DNA of 64,000 bases from Euphorbia lathyris (GCF_963576675.1 NC_088917.1:17202001-17266000); one strand, 5' to 3'; positions 1 to 12,790 are shown, counted from the first letter of the stretch. A program made the numbers and translations. Notes: generated by a model not told the origin, from the sequence alone.

Positions 1-3000
1 AGGCATCCAGGCCCTTCAGGTCGACGGGGAAACAGTAACCGATACGGCTAAAATCTCCGAGCATATAACTGAATTTTACACTGCTCTGTTCCAGAATGAG
101 GCAGGCCCGCCGATGAATTATACTGAAGTTTTTGAGGTTATTCCGCAGATGGTCACTGACGAGGAGAACGCTGAATTGGTGAGGGTCCCGGATGAGTCTG
201 AGATCCGCAGGACCGTCTTCAACATGGACGATAGCAGCGCTCCGGGGCCAGATGGTTTCACTGGTGCTTTTTACCAGGCCTTTTGGGATATCGTCGGGAG
301 GGATGTAATAGCAATGGTCATCAGCTTCTTCACCTCGGGAACCTTGACTCCGGGTCTGAACTCTAGCAATATGGCGCTAATTCCCAAAATTGAAGGGGCT
401 ATGTCAATCGAACAATTCAGACCGATAGCTGAGCAATTTTAGTTACAAAATCATTGCCAAGATGGTGGCGGACAGGCTTGCTAAGGTTGCCCCCAGGGTG
501 ATCTCGGATAATCAATTTGGTTTCCTTCTTGGTAGAAACATACACCAATGCATTGCACTGGCGTCAGAGGGAACAAACATGTTGAACAAACGTTGTTTTG
601 GCGGGAATATGGCCCTTAAAATTGATATCCGGAAAGCTTTTGACACGCTGAATTGGAACTTTCTATTGGCCGTGTTAGAGGCTTTTGGGTTTTCTCTACA
701 ATTTAGAGACTGGATACTAAACATGCTCTCATCCGCTAGAATATCTATCCTGACAGGGTCGGCTACATCAGGGTACTTCAGATGCTCTAGAGGAGTGCGT
801 CAAGGGGACCCTCTATCCCCCCTACTTTTTGCAATCGCAGAAGACTTTCTCAGTCGGTGGCTGCTCCGGCTTTGTGAAAACGGTGATCTTATGCCGATGG
901 GTTATTCCCAATCTTACAACTTCCCAACCCACTTACTCTACGCAGACGATGTGCTGCTCTTCTGTAAGGCCTCCATCGCAAATATGAGAGCTATATGGGA
1001 TGCCTTTCGCCTTTATAGTTCTCTATCGGGTCAAAATGTCAATTGGGAGAAATCCGAACTATTCATAGGAGCCAACATTTCAGGCAGGCGCAGTTCACGG
1101 CTAGCTGGGCTAATAAACATGCGCAGAGGTTCGCTCCCTTTCAGATATCTGGGCATCCCGCTATTTATTGGCGCCCCAAGAACGAGCCATCTTCGAAGCC
1201 TTATGGACAGAATTATTGCACAATTTTCCAAATGGAAAGGGGACACCCTCTCAATGGCAGGTAGAGTCGCTTTGGTGAATTCGGTTATAAGCGGTAGCTT
1301 CGTGCACTCTTTTATTGTCTACAAATGGCCGATGGCATGCCTTAAGCGGCTAACAAGCTGCATTAGGAATTTTGTGTGGACAGGCTCTATTAACCGGGAG
1401 AAATTGATTGTGGTTCCTTGGCGGATATGTTGCCGGACAATCCAAGAAGGTGGACTTGGTTTAAAAAGCATACAGCTCCTAAATAAGGCACTGCTAGGCA
1501 AACTCGCATGGGGATTGATTCAAGGTAAATCCTCTTGCTACAAGCTTTTGCGCTCTCGTTTTCTTTGCGCAGGTAGAGCGCGGGATGTGATTGTAAACTC
1601 GACAATATGGTGTTCAATCAAAACCTCATATTGCACTATCGACTCAGACTGCTTTTGGTGGATCGGGAGACGATCAGCTCTAAATTTCTGGAACGGAAGA
1701 TGGCTCAGTCCCCCTGTGTCCGTCCAAATGAATCTGCCTCCAAAAGAACAGCGTCGTCTTACGAATGGGATTGATGATTTCTTAGGAGAGGCGAGCTGGG
1801 GACGTTTACCAGTTCTCCCTCAAGATTTGCTGACACGGATAAGAAAAATAGGCCGCAGCAATAAAGAGGAAGACGTGTGCGTATGGAAGCCATCGGTAAA
1901 GGGGGACTTTACCTCAAGACTCTTCTACGAATGGCTCAGGCCGAGGGGGCAGATAGAGCCGTGGAGTCGATTCATCTGGGGTAAGAATATGCCTCCGTCG
2001 AGATCATTGATCTGTTGGAGAGAAATGCAAGGTTACCTCCCTACTCATGACAGGTTACGGGCCCGTGGAATGCACATGGTCTCTAGATGCTGTTTGTGCC
2101 AATCGGCAGAAAAAACGAGCCATCATCTTTTTATCGGATGTACCTTTGCGTAGGAGATTTGGAGGGCGGTCAGCTCTCTCTTTGGCCGTTGCATATCAAG
2201 CTCACCGATAAACGAGCTTATACTCTCAGCTGCTAAACAAAAATTTGGAACCCAAGTAGCAACCTTATGGTCAGCAGCTACGGTTAATGCTATTTGGGTA
2301 ATCTGGACAGCCCGTAACAATTGTATCTTCGAAGGAGAAACGCCCAGTATCTTTCATTCGTTACGCAGGTTATAGAATGCAATTAGGGAAGCCTCTCATG
2401 CAGGCATTGGCTCAACCTGGAATTCAGCCGTAGAGATCAATCTTTTAAAGGAGCTGAACATACGCAAACAGATACGTAAGTCCCCGCGTATCATTGCGGT
2501 CAAATGGCAGACTCCTCCCACGGGTTTCATCAAGGTCAATACCAATGCTTCAGTAGTCGACAGTCCAAGTCAAGCGGGCTATGGAGGAATTTTCCGTGAT
2601 TCAAATGGAGATCTCGTTGGTGCATTTGCCTTTTCAATTGATCGTGTCTACCCCTACATAGCGGAACTAAAAGCTGCAATTTTCGCTATAAATAAGGCTG
2701 TTTCACAAGGCTGGGATAAGCTTTGGGTTGAAAGTGATTCAGTCTATGTGGTCAGTATCATCCGAAGCCGCTCGGTGGCTGTGCCATGGATCCTGAAACA
2801 AGAATGGTCAGACTGTTTATGGAAATTAGATTCTTCAACCGTTGTGGTTTCACACATCTACAGGGAAGGTAACCAAGTCGCTGATCTGCTATCCAACTAC
2901 GGTAGAACGACGACGGACCCAATCTGGTGGGACTCTCTCCCAGATTTCTGTTCCTCTGCCTTTTTTTGTAATCTAATCGGGCAACCTATGCACCGATTTG

Positions 3001-3150
3001 TTTAGTATTTTGTGCTGAATTTTTTTGTTCCTTCTTTCTATTTTAATAATATCGGCACTGGTCTCGGGCAGGTCTTTAGGGGGTGCCAACATAGTTGGGA
3101 TGTCCTTCGTCCGGCCTCACTAGATGTCTACTTTCAATTAAAAAAAGTGT
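1..3150 (+). mobile_element. LINE (L1-type non-LTR retrotransposon), 3' part, cut by the window edge
   Basis: An open frame of LINE ORF2 enters from the left edge and is followed by reverse transcriptase, a cysteine-rich region and a terminal RNase H domain. This is the usual ORF2 order in plant L1-like LINEs that carry RNase H. The non-coding tail after 3005 contains the phrase GGGGGTGCCAACATAGTTGG near 3080-3100, and an A-rich run near 3140 probably marks the 3' end. The same phrase closes the short LINE tail at 22408-22662, so the two belong to related families. The 5' end and one target duplication lie outside the window. The copy is decayed (see its ORF entry). Confidence 0.9.
2..3005 (+). 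pseudogene. LINE ORF2: reverse transcriptase, cysteine-rich zinc-binding region, RNase H (broken)
   Basis: ORF2 copies LINE RNA at the nicked target. The first frame (2-442) holds the entry to the RT domain, with APGPDGF near codon 80. A frameshift near 430-460 moves it to a second frame that runs 462-3005. That frame has RT motif A (KIDIRKAFDTL), RQGDPLSP, the catalytic YADDVLLF near 937-960, and FRYLGIPL. A CxxC...H region (CCLCQSAEKTSHHLFIGC, about 2090-2145) and an RNase H domain (about 2490-2960) follow. Two in-frame TAG codons, 2151-2153 and 2373-2375, interrupt the second frame; both could be CAG by one C-to-T change. The first RNase H aspartate appears replaced (VNTNAS where D is usual), while SDS and NQVAD are kept. 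The copy should not be able to transpose. Confidence 0.9.
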
Positions 3151-3746
3151 CCATTTATGGGGAATTGATACAGATTAAAGACGAATGTGATGATTTTGAT
3201 TGTAAATCAACACAAAGTTTCTTCACTAGCTAAACTAGTAGGAGATAATCTCAAAATATAAGTATGATAAGCTTACTTTCAAAGAGAAATATTATTTGAT
3301 TAATAAAAAGTTGAGCATCCCTAGAAACTAGTGGGATTTAAATACTTTCCCTAATCAAAGATTATGGATGTGAATGCCCCTACTAGGGTTACAGTAAAAG
3401 AGAGATCAAAAGCGTAAGATGGGTAAGTGGCATAATAGTAAAATTGAATGAGTGGTAGAGACAATAATAAGGACGATGTCTGCTGGTGTAAGGCTTGTCT
3501 CCTTCGTAAGGACGTAATGCTAAAACTCCTTGGAGAGAAAGTAACCCTAGTGGATACGCCTACCATTGATTAGCCTACCATGGATTCACCTAGGTAAGCT
3601 TTCGCCAAAGGTTCATTTTCCCATTAGGTACTTTGATTCGACCCATGATTCTTTGAGCACTAACGGGAGCATCTGCCAGGTCTGGGTTGTATAAAGGACC
3701 TAGATAGGATGTCCTTATCATTCACTCTTTCTTTGAAAGCGTTGGA
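3151..3746. other. no gene seen; possible gypsy 3' sequence
   Basis: No convincing open frame or structured RNA was seen. It lies immediately downstream, in minus-strand terms, of the gypsy integrase relic, so part of it may be that element's 3' untranslated region or LTR. No second LTR is present to test this. Confidence 0.4.
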
Positions 3747-5545
3747 TCCCTATTCGCTAATAGCAATTTCGGACCTATCTGGCTTCCACGGACTGAGATC
3801 ATGTATATTGAAGGTTAGTGACATCTTGGCTAGCCAATTTGGTAAGGCCACATGATAAGCATTGGCATTGATCCTCTTACTCACTTTATATGGACCGTAC
3901 CTTCTTGATCGAAGTTTGATGCTCGGGGCGCTGACGAGTCTTTCTTTGCTTAGGGAAACCATCACTTCATCTCCTACTTCAAACTGAAGGTCAATTCGGT
4001 GTTCATCCACTTTGGCCTTCAAGTTATGGTTTCATTTATCAAGAGTCTCGTTTACCTCTTGATACATCTGCATATCCTCATTCGCCAACTGTTGGGTGAT
4101 CACATTCCCTTTATTCCCCTTTTAGAAAGTTTGCCACATCCAGAGTGTAATTAGGGACCTTCGTATATACCACTTCAAATGTGGCTTCCTAGTTCTGAAT
4201 GTATCGACCCATTATGAGAAAACTGTGCCTGAGCTAGAACCAAGTCCCACATCCTAGGCTTGTCCTTACACTTGCTTCTGAGTAAGTTCGCTAGGGTCCG
4301 TTTAACCATTTCTTTCTGACCATCAGTTTGCGGATGTGCGGCAGTACTGAACTTTAAAGTCGTATCGAAGAGCCCATAACGTCCACGAAAAGTGGCTCAA
4401 AAACTATGTATCTCGGTTTGAAACGATACTCTTTAGTACCCTGTGTAATCTTACTATCTTGAAGAATATTTTGGTGGTGGATGGGGCATCGTTCGTCTTT
4501 TGGCAAGGGATAAAATGGGCATCTTGGAAAACTTGTCAACCACAACAAAAATGGAATCCATGCCCCTCTAGGTTATGGGTAATCTGACGATGAAATCCAT
4601 GGATAAGTCTTCTCATACATTCTTTGGCACATGTAATGGTAAATGTAGGCCGGTGTTGGTCGTGTGCTATGTTGCACGGAAACGGAAACAGAAACAGAAA
4701 TGATATGGAAACGAGGAAACGGAATTTTTGAAAAACATAGGAAACGGAAACGTGGGAGAAACGTGTAAATATTAAAAATATTGGACCATATTTATAAATA
4801 TTAAAAAATATAAAACATAAATTATAAATACATAAAATAATTATTGATAAAAAATGTAAAATTTATAATTCCATAATTGTAACTAAAGATAGTGTAAAAT
4901 AATTAAAATAATTACTCCACCATTAAAGTTAAATTCTTTAGGTTAAAAACATAAAAAACAACAAAAAGTACACCTATATAGTGGAGGCTTCTAGAATATC
5001 TTTATCTAAAATAAATTACATTCACAGCAACAGCCCAACCAAACACGTTCCAGAAGCCTCCATAGACACACAAAAAAACAGAGAATTAAAACTCAGACCA
5101 GACTCAATTTGAAGAAGAAAGGACGATAGTGACTCGAAGAAGAAGAAGAAGAAATCGGAGTACCTAGACTCAAATAAAAAGAAATCAGAGTTTCATTTCA
5201 GTATAGATTAAAAAATAAACAGAGTTTCCAGAAACCTACGTTTTTTCTCAAGTCGGAGGATCGTTTTCAATCTCCAGAAAATTACCAATTGGAGAAATTA
5301 TGTGTGGTAAGTATTCAAAATTTTGGAAACGTGTTTCAATGTTTCAGTAATTACAGAAACGTGCCCGGAAACGTTTCGTTTCCGTTTTCGGGCGTTTCCG
5401 TTTCCCACATCTTATGGAAACGTTGAAACGTTGGATGCAGAACGTTTCCGTGCTTCATAGGTCGTGTGTTCCTTGGCGGTTTGACAAATGTAACATCGCT
5501 CCACCAAATAGGCGACACCCTTTCTCTGTTTTTTTTTCTTCTTCT
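3747..5545 (-). pseudogene. Ty3/gypsy pol relic: integrase zinc finger, catalytic core and C-terminal domain
   Basis: Read on the minus strand, the sequence gives an integrase zinc-finger end (CYICQTAKEHT, about 5465-5500). Next come NTGLHLPLHVPKN (about 4610-4650) and the core start with [10 protein letters not shown] (about 4520-4550). The C-terminal region at 3750-4022 is an open frame of 90 codons. It contains FEVGDEVMVSL and RYGPYKV, typical of the gypsy integrase tail that precedes the polyprotein end (SPWKPDR). The middle carries several frameshifts. The zinc finger and the core are separated only by the 794-bp insertion 4667-5460; removing it with one 8-bp repeat restores a continuous reading of the family pattern. 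Gag, protease and RT are absent, so this is a truncated relic. Confidence 0.85.
4667..5460. mobile_element. 794-bp non-coding TIR element (hAT-like) with GGAAACG-rich ends
   Basis: The element is flanked by an 8-bp direct repeat, GTCGTGTG (4659-4666 and 5461-5468). It starts CTATGTTGCACGGAAACG, and the reverse complement of its end reads CTATGAAGCACGGAAACG, matching at 16 of 18 positions. Eight-base target duplications are typical of hAT elements; a 9-bp reading is also possible because the next base is shared. Both subterminal regions are full of GGAAACG or its complement CGTTTCC. The interior is AT-rich and has no coding capacity. It interrupts a gypsy integrase relic. The missing transposase makes it non-autonomous. 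Confidence 0.8.
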
Positions 5546-5599
5546 AAATTACAGGAGCATTTTTTTTCTTTCTAAAAACAACACATATATGATGGGACT

Positions 5600-5795
5600 A
5601 TTTAAAGCGATATAAGGATTTTTGTATTTACAAACGCCTTGACGCCGAGCCGGATCAATAAAACCAGGAGGTTGAACCATATAAACATCCTCATGTAAAT
5701 CGACATGTAAAAATGCATTCATGTTGAAATACAAACCAGTTAAGTGCAATAGTCAGAGCAAATACAAGACGTAAAGTAGTGGGTTTGACCACTGG
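5600..5795 (-). pseudogene. Ty1/copia reverse transcriptase fragment
   Basis: Minus-strand translation gives PVVKPTTLRLVFALTIALNW, then after a frameshift NAFLHVDLHEDVYM and QPPGF. This is the well-conserved copia RT stretch that normally reads as asymmetric variants of NAFLHGDL...EEVYM.QPPGF. Only about 65 codons can be recognised. It is unrelated to the neighbouring gypsy relic and is a separate, very decayed insertion. Confidence 0.8.
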
Positions 5796-6119
5796 ATTGA
5801 ATGTATTGTTGTTTGACCGTATAAATTTGATTTTCTCTTTCTTAATACGTAGCAATTTCTACTTCCTCTTTAAAATTTCTTTTTATTTGACAACAAAACT
5901 GAGCAAAATTTTGGAGTGTATGTTGAACGAGTTGGTATTAAGCAATACGAACTCTATCTTATTTGAGTGGGCTGTTTTATCCTGAAAGCCACCAGATTAT
6001 ACGACTTCTTACACTGTCAAAAGGTAGTTCCACAAACGTTTGAAAGAGAGCGAGCTCATCACTGACTCATCCCAAATTTGTATTTTTTTTTTTTTTTTGT
6101 GCAACAACAAGTGCATTTC

Positions 6120-6290
6120 CACTACAAAAAAATGGCTTTAATAATGGGAGAAATAGTTATTAAAAATACGAATACCCTTAGTAAAAAAACTTTTAATAAG
6201 TGGAAAACCCACTTATGGACCTCTTATTAAACGTTGCCTTGCTAATTGTTTTTCATAACGGGAATGAGTCCACTTATTAATAACTAATTA
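6120..6290 (+). mobile_element. possible CACTA-type left terminus
   Basis: The stretch begins CACTACAAAAAAATGGC, which resembles plant CACTA transposon ends (CACTACAAGAAAA type). It is followed by repeated CTTATTAA-type words that could be subterminal repeats. No matching right end (complement of CACTAC) was found nearby, so this is at best a broken or solo terminus. Confidence 0.4.
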
Positions 6291-6422
6291 TATAACAAAA
6301 AAAAACCCTTATTAAAACATATTCAAAAACAAAAATCACTTATTAAAACCTATTTATAATTGATAAAAATTCCTCTTAATAAAATAATTACAATGACAAA
6401 AAAATATCATTATTAAAATATT

Positions 6423-6792
6423 GACATTACACCCATTTGGGTTCCTAAACTAAAGCTTTAAAGTCACTTAGAACCTTAAACTATCAAAATCATCAATTAG
6501 ATCCTTGAACTAAGTAAAAATCAACAATTAAGTCCCAAACCTATCTTAAAATTGGAAACTCTGACTATTTGATGATAGAGACTGTAATAATCTTTGTATT
6601 AGTTCAAAATGAGTTTGGGGAAGAATGTCTGAAACTGCTTAACCGAATTATTATCCATGAGTACTCAATTGAATATTTTTTGTTTAGAATTTGGGCTCGA
6701 TTAATGATTTTTAGCTAGTTCCTGGATCTGATTGATGATTTTGATAATTTAGGGTCCTAATTGAATTTGAAGATCCAAATGGATGTTATGCC
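6423..6792. mobile_element. 370-bp MULE-type MITE with long inverted arms
   Basis: The element is flanked by TAAAATATT (6414-6422 and 6793-6801), a 9-bp duplication as made by Mutator-like transposases. The left end GACATTACACCCATTTGG pairs with the reverse complement of the right end, GGCATAACATCCATTTGG. The inverted arms extend for about 120 bp, including ATCAAAATCATCAATTAGATCC on one side and its near-complement on the other. There is no coding capacity. Confidence 0.8.
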
Positions 6793-6801
6793 TAAAATAT
6801 T

Positions 6802-9441
6802 TATAATAACTAATTTTTTTTGTTATATAATAATGAACAAATACTCAAGTTAAATGGCTACTTTTTTACAATTAAATCATCACAACATAAATTAACCATA
6901 AAAAACTACCATATAATAAAGATTGAAAACAAACCATACAATATTTACAATATATATCTACTTTTAATATGTTCACAAAAGTTGTTTGTAGAGTTAGTTT
7001 CATCGAGAGATAGAAACAAATTTTCTATTTACTTAACAAAATATATCCAAAAACCTGTTTGGATTCTAATCTCTATCTTGAACCCAAAAGATAGAGACAA
7101 ATTTCCTATTCACCTTAAACTAGCATCAGCATGCCATTTACTCCATAACACTGACCCTATGAATCGATTAAAAAAAATGAAAGAAGCTAGTACCATGAGG
7201 CCCAAAGCTGCCTTAACTTCTCACTGCAAACCAGAACATATACCACCATAAGTTTCTCTTTCTCTGTCTCTCTACTGAAACAAAACCACATATCCTTACA
7301 TTCACAGTCAGAGCATCAACAGAAAAAGTGAGAACTAATACATACCCTTAATTTGCTTTTGTTAATTTCACTTGTCTGCAATAGAAAATAAGGAGTCAAA
7401 CACTAATTGAAGTAAAATTTGGGCGAAAACTCAAACATTGACACTGTTTCAAAAAGTACCTGTACAAAACCCAAAGAGTGTGAGAAGGAGGCAGATCACA
7501 GCAAGGGATTGAGCAGAATGAAGTGCAAAGCATGGGATTGGAAATGACAGAGTGTAGGTAGCATTTGCTGAATTGGTTATAATTTCCATAAGTAACAGCC
7601 AAGCTATTACTTTAATTCTTTACTGCTGAGTTATGTTTTATCTCTTATTCTGGTGAGGCTTGTAACAGCCAAGCTATTACTATTTACCACTTGGTATGCC
7701 TTAGTTTTCCACCAAGCTTTGATCAATCAACAAGTTTTATTGTGTAAATTAAATAAGCCTAATCTATAATCTTCATCCTATGTAGCTCTCATCTTTACTT
7801 AGTTGTTCATGTTCAACTCCCACTTTGGGGATGGGGATTTTCAATTCCTACAAGTGACGTGGTCATCTTATGTATCAAAAAATACTTTGGTTAGTTTTGG
7901 CATCCATTTTTATGTATTTTTCTACTGTTTATTTGACTCAGTGACGTGGTCATCTTATTAGGGTTGTTAGGAATAGGTGATGCATAGCAAAGGCGCATAG
8001 GTGCATTCTTTAGTAGGTACATTCTTTAGATTAGCTTGATGCCTTTTATCTTGTTTAAGATAGAATAGCACTTGACATATCTATCTTTAGTATTTAGGTA
8101 TTTTTCTCTAATAGGCACTTGTATGAACAATTTCATTGCCAGTTTATATATGTTCTTTATTCTCAATTTTTTCCATGAATAATCTTTGAATCTTATGAAG
8201 CTTTATAGAATATGTATAGTTTCAGGCCACAAACAAATGAGACAGCTCAAATATATATAATTTCTTGTTAATGATTCTTGAATTCTGTTTTTGTCTTCCT
8301 CATGCCCTCTTTTAAACCAATTTGCAATTTCTGTCTTAACTCAGGCCTTGTTATGAAACTTGAAAAATCTAAATTGTCATGCATGTGTTCTTTATGCTTG
8401 CAAAACCCAAAATGATGAAATTGTTGACCTTATTGATATGTTATGGTACGCGCAAACTAATTATTTATATATTTTTTAGTTTCTTCTTATTTGTGTATTA
8501 TTGATTCATGAATATATTTATAGATTTCAATGAAATTTGATGTGAATTTTAATATTTTAATCATTAAATAATTATGCATTTATGTTTTAGTTATTGTTTT
8601 ACTACAAAGGAACACTCTTGGATCCAAATTTAATGTTCTGTTTTCGTGCAAAATATTAATTTTAAAATAAGAACATTATTCAGTTTACTGAAGGATTGAA
8701 AATATTTTTGAAGCACAGTTGGCTACATTTTATGGGCTACCGAGTAGTCTGTACATTACCACAATTCGCTATATGGCAACGTTTGGAACTAAATTGTAAA
8801 AATAGCCATTAATCAGTTACAATCCAGCGAGTTACTTACTGAATAAATTCAACCATTAAGAAAGGCAATGCCTTTAGGGACATAATTTCGACAGAATTCG
8901 ATCCCCAACATCTATGATTTTCGACTGAATTTGTTTTTATAATAATCAAATGGGACTATCAAGATTGGAACCCTCTACCACTTGGTTTAAGCTCTAATAT
9001 CTAATTAAGTATCTAATTAAATCAAAACTGAATGATTAAAGTTCAAGAATAGTTTTTTTATTCTTGGTGACAAAACTGAATTCTTAAAGACTTTGTATAT
9101 TCTTGGTGACAAAAGAAGAGCTATTAAGACACTAGATAAACATTTATTAGGTGTTATCAAAAAGTTGATGAACCAAGGAATCAAAAAGTTGATTAAACTT
9201 AAATAGTGCCTGAACTTATTAAACTTAACTAATTAACTCTTAACTTATTATATTATCATAATTGATATCTAAAACTAATTACAAACTGAATTAATAGTCT
9301 TTTAAACTTAATCACAATCCTATAATCCAATACTAATAATGACCAAAAACTAGGCTGATCATTTCAACCAATTTCATATGAAAAGAAGAAAGGGAAAAAA
9401 AGAAATGAATCATGAGTTAAATATAATTGAACAACATAGTC
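6802..9441. other. AT-rich intergenic stretch, no gene recognised
   Basis: The longest open frame (6820-7251) is AT-rich and has no recognisable domain. Two small direct repeats stand out: a 20-bp phrase containing ACAGCCAAGCTATTAC near 7594 and 7661, and GTGACGTGGTCATCTTA near 7855 and 7941. The stretch lies downstream of the polygalacturonase gene, so its 3' untranslated sequence falls at the right end. Confidence 0.5.
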
Positions 9442-11713
9442 TTACATAGATTTTGAAAGACAAGGTACAACAGGTATAGTGGAGGTAGATTTTCCATTAA
9501 CATGGTTACAAAAGGCATGAATCTGCTTTCCCGGGTTGGATGAGCTTATGTTAATATGATCCATTATTATATTACCACAACCTATTTTATCACAATCTAA
9601 TGTAATTGCTTGCTTGCTTGCTGATGTTCCTTTAACTCCACTATATATTATTCCATTCACTTTTACTGCTACACCCTGCATTAAATAAAAAAGAAATATT
9701 TATATATATATTAATAAATTAAATCAATTTTAACATAGTTTTATTATACCTTTTCTGCACATTTGTGTCCGTTGCAGTAATGTTGATCTATTATGATAGG
9801 GTTTTTAGAGTTATGAAGTATGATATCCCTGAATGAAATCTGATTAGCATGCCCTGATCCTCCCTAGATGGACCAAATAAATAAATAAAATATTATGTTA
9901 AATCTAAGTTATTAATTATTTATTATGAATTATTGATTATGAATTATTGTTATACTTACCGGCCATGTTTTGATTCTTACACCATTTTGAGTATTAAGGA
10001 ATGTACAATTACGAACATGAACCTGGTCCACTATGTCCTTCACTCCGCGGTCTCCTAAGCTCCCTACACTATATATTTCCATATCCAAAAAATAAAATAG
10101 ATAAATTCGTAAGCAACAAATCATTTTCATTATTATTACATTTAGATAATTTAGTGTTTTTAGTAATATTTTTCTACTAACCTAATTCCATGACCTGGTC
10201 CACATGTAACTTTGGTGACATTGATAAATGAGCAGCCTCCATTGATAGCAATACAATCATCACCTGTCACCCCCAAAAAAAAAATAACAATAATTATTAT
10301 TATTAATAAAAAATATCACAATCAATTAATAATATATTTCATGAAAACAAGTAAAATAATTAAATAAAAGAATTACCAGTTCCTATAATAGAATCGGAAA
10401 TATGAACGTTGTGTGAAAGAGATAGATCAATTCCATCAGTATTGGGGCTATTTTCAGGAGCAAAAATATTAATATTATAAATAGAGACATAATTGCATCT
10501 ATTTAATCCAATATGTGCTTTTGGACTGTTAATATATTTTAGTCCACTTATTCCAAGATTGTTGCAGTTTCGAAACTGCAAGGCCTGCATCATTAATTTG
10601 AATTTTAATTAAATTTAATTAACATCTATGAAAATAAATGAACATAATAAATTTTCATGTATTCTAATTTTCTTTTATTTTGTTTACCCGTGGTTTCTTG
10701 CATCTGCTCATGATATCCTGAAAAAAGAAAAAATAAATAAATTACATATATACAGCTTTAACATCCACATGTTCTTACTTTCGTTTTTAGGTATTGATAA
10801 GAGTTTCTTTTTATAGATTTTATTATGTGGAGCCAATATTGCTCGATGTTATGTTATCTGGGTCAAAAACCAAGTTGGCCGTAAATTATAATTAATTTAC
10901 TTTTACAGTTTTTATGCTAAGAGCATATATACACTTTCCAATAACCTGAAGTTAAAATTGATTTTACCTCTATGTATTATAATGAAAAAAAATAAAAAAA
11001 AATAAATAACCTGATTAGTCCACCAAGTTGAGCCGTGGCCATCAAACGTACCAGATCCATCAAGTGTAAGACCATTTACACCGTCGAACAGCAGCCAAAA
11101 TTGAGCGTTGCAGCTAGGCCATTCACCACCACTGGGTGCTACTATTTTCCCTATAACCTGTCACCAATTTACTTTTCAATAATTAATCTGAGTACTCGAT
11201 CTCAGACTCAACAGACACGATTTATTTGTTATTATTATTTACTGTGTTTTCTTTTTCTAACTTAAAATGGCTATTAAATGTTTAGTTTATAAAATAATAA
11301 AAATAAGCATATACCTTCATATGGATAGCCTTAGACTTGCAAGGGCCTTTAAATATCAAAGGCTTCAAAAGAAATATTCCGGGTGGCACTATAAGAGTTG
11401 GTATATTTCCTTTCTGTTCCTGTGCTTCACACAAGCCTCTCCATGCATTCAAGAAAGCCTTCAAAAATAAAAATTAAAAAATATTAATATTTTGTTGCTA
11501 TATAAAATTTGAGAAAAAAAAGTTATTATATAATAGAAACAATTATAAAATAAAAAAATCAGAAATAATTACATTATAATTATCAGTTTTTCCATCTCCA
11601 ACTGCTCCAAAATCTTTCACATTAAACATAATCTTCCCATCCCCAATGCTTACTAAATTAGATGTAACAATTAAAAGTACCCAAATAAAAGCTTGAAGTA
11701 TTAAACCCTGCAT
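9442..11713 (-). CDS. polygalacturonase (glycoside hydrolase family 28), 9 exons
   Basis: The enzyme hydrolyses alpha-1,4 bonds of polygalacturonan in the cell wall. Exons, in transcript order: 11713-11573, 11458-11315, 11157-11011, 10717-10688, 10584-10377, 10263-10182, 10068-9960, 9863-9750, 9675-9442. All introns are GT/AG and the joined frame is open, giving 402 residues, the usual family length. The start reads MQGLILQAF followed by a hydrophobic stretch, a likely secretion signal; an upstream in-frame ATG at 11740 would add nine residues. [14 protein letters not shown] opens the mature protein. All four GH28 signatures are present: NTDGID, GDDCIAI, GPGHGIS and RIKTWP. The fourth exon encodes only ten residues ([10 protein letters not shown]). 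The sequence resembles pollen/exo-type clade members, but endo versus exo action cannot be settled here. Confidence 0.95.
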
Positions 11714-11762
11714 TTTAATTTTAAGAAATAAGTAAAACACTAAAATATTCTATTACAGAATG

Positions 11763-12405
11763 AAGAAATAGGATCATTTGCTCATATATATAGGTGATTT
11801 TTATATACTTGTTCTCACTCATTTGACTTTCACATTTTTTAGTTGGATTTCTTATGGATTTAGTTTGGTTCCTAAAATATAAATTTCCTGAAATTCTAGT
11901 TGGATTTCTTATAATTCAGATTTTATTATATTTAATTGCATATTATACTGCTAATAGGGATATAAGCATATATACAATGAATTAAATAGGTTAAAAAAAG
12001 TTGACTGTACTGAGATATCTTATGGATTCTGAATGCCACAGATTAATCAGAAAAATTCACCAGGCTTGGTAAATTTTGAGTAAACTTTTCTCTGCAGAAA
12101 CAATCTTTATAGTTACCAGTTTCCTTATTATATAGGATTCTGTTGGATCAATGATATTAGATTATGTAACCCAAAAAAAATGATATTAGATTATCTGAAT
12201 GGAGAAACTCTAACTATTTAACTTAACATTGATGTTAATTAACTAGTAAGAAATAGGATCATTTGACTTGTTACATTTTTTTCAATCCAAATCCTAAAAT
12301 TATAATTGGATTTCAGATAATTCAGATTTATTATATTTAATTACATATTATACTACTAGTAGAAATATACACGTAGCAATGAATTAAATAGGTTAAAAAA
12401 AATTC
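11763..12405. repeat. direct duplication upstream of the polygalacturonase gene
   Basis: The segment 11763-12010 and the segment 12250-12405 share several blocks in the same order: AATAGGATCATTTG, a TTGGATTTC..AATTCAGAT block, a TTATATTTAATT..CATATTATACT block, and GAATTAAATAGGTTAAAAAA. The second unit is shorter. This is a partial tandem duplication that includes the core promoter region. Confidence 0.75.
11783..11793 (-). promoter_or_regulatory. candidate TATA box of the polygalacturonase gene
   Basis: Minus-strand CTATATATATG lies about 70-80 bp upstream of the chosen start codon at 11713, a plausible distance for a plant core promoter with a short leader. The wider region is AT-rich, so chance occurrence is possible. 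Confidence 0.45.
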
Positions 12406-12430
12406 ACTTTTGAGATATGTGATAGATTTT

Positions 12431-12790
12431 AGGTATGCAACATTGTTCACTGAACTTCAAAATTCACTTTTGAGATATGTCTCAATTTGAGATATTAACT
12501 CAACTTCAATTTGTCTCGATCAAATCACTCAACTTTGATTAAAAAACATGGAAATGATGACATAAGTGATACGTCAATTGGAAACAACTCATATTGCTAA
12601 GGGAATGACACATGACATCCAATTGACGTATCACCCATGTCATTATTTCGATGTGTTTTGATCACTGAAATCATCATAGTGACCTAATTGAGACAAAACT
12701 CAAAGTTGAGTGATTTTATTGAGATAAATTGAAGTTGGGTGATTATTTTGAAACAACCATATAAGTTCAGTGACCAATGATACATTTAAC
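12431..12790. mobile_element. fold-back MITE with arms of about 170 bp
   Basis: The left arm (TTCACTGAACTT..., TCAACTTCAATTTGTCTC, AATCACTCAACTTTGA, GTGATACGTCAATTGGA) recurs as its near-complement on the right, leaving a very short loop near 12600. No clear target duplication was found, so the superfamily is not assigned. There is no coding capacity. Confidence 0.7.
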
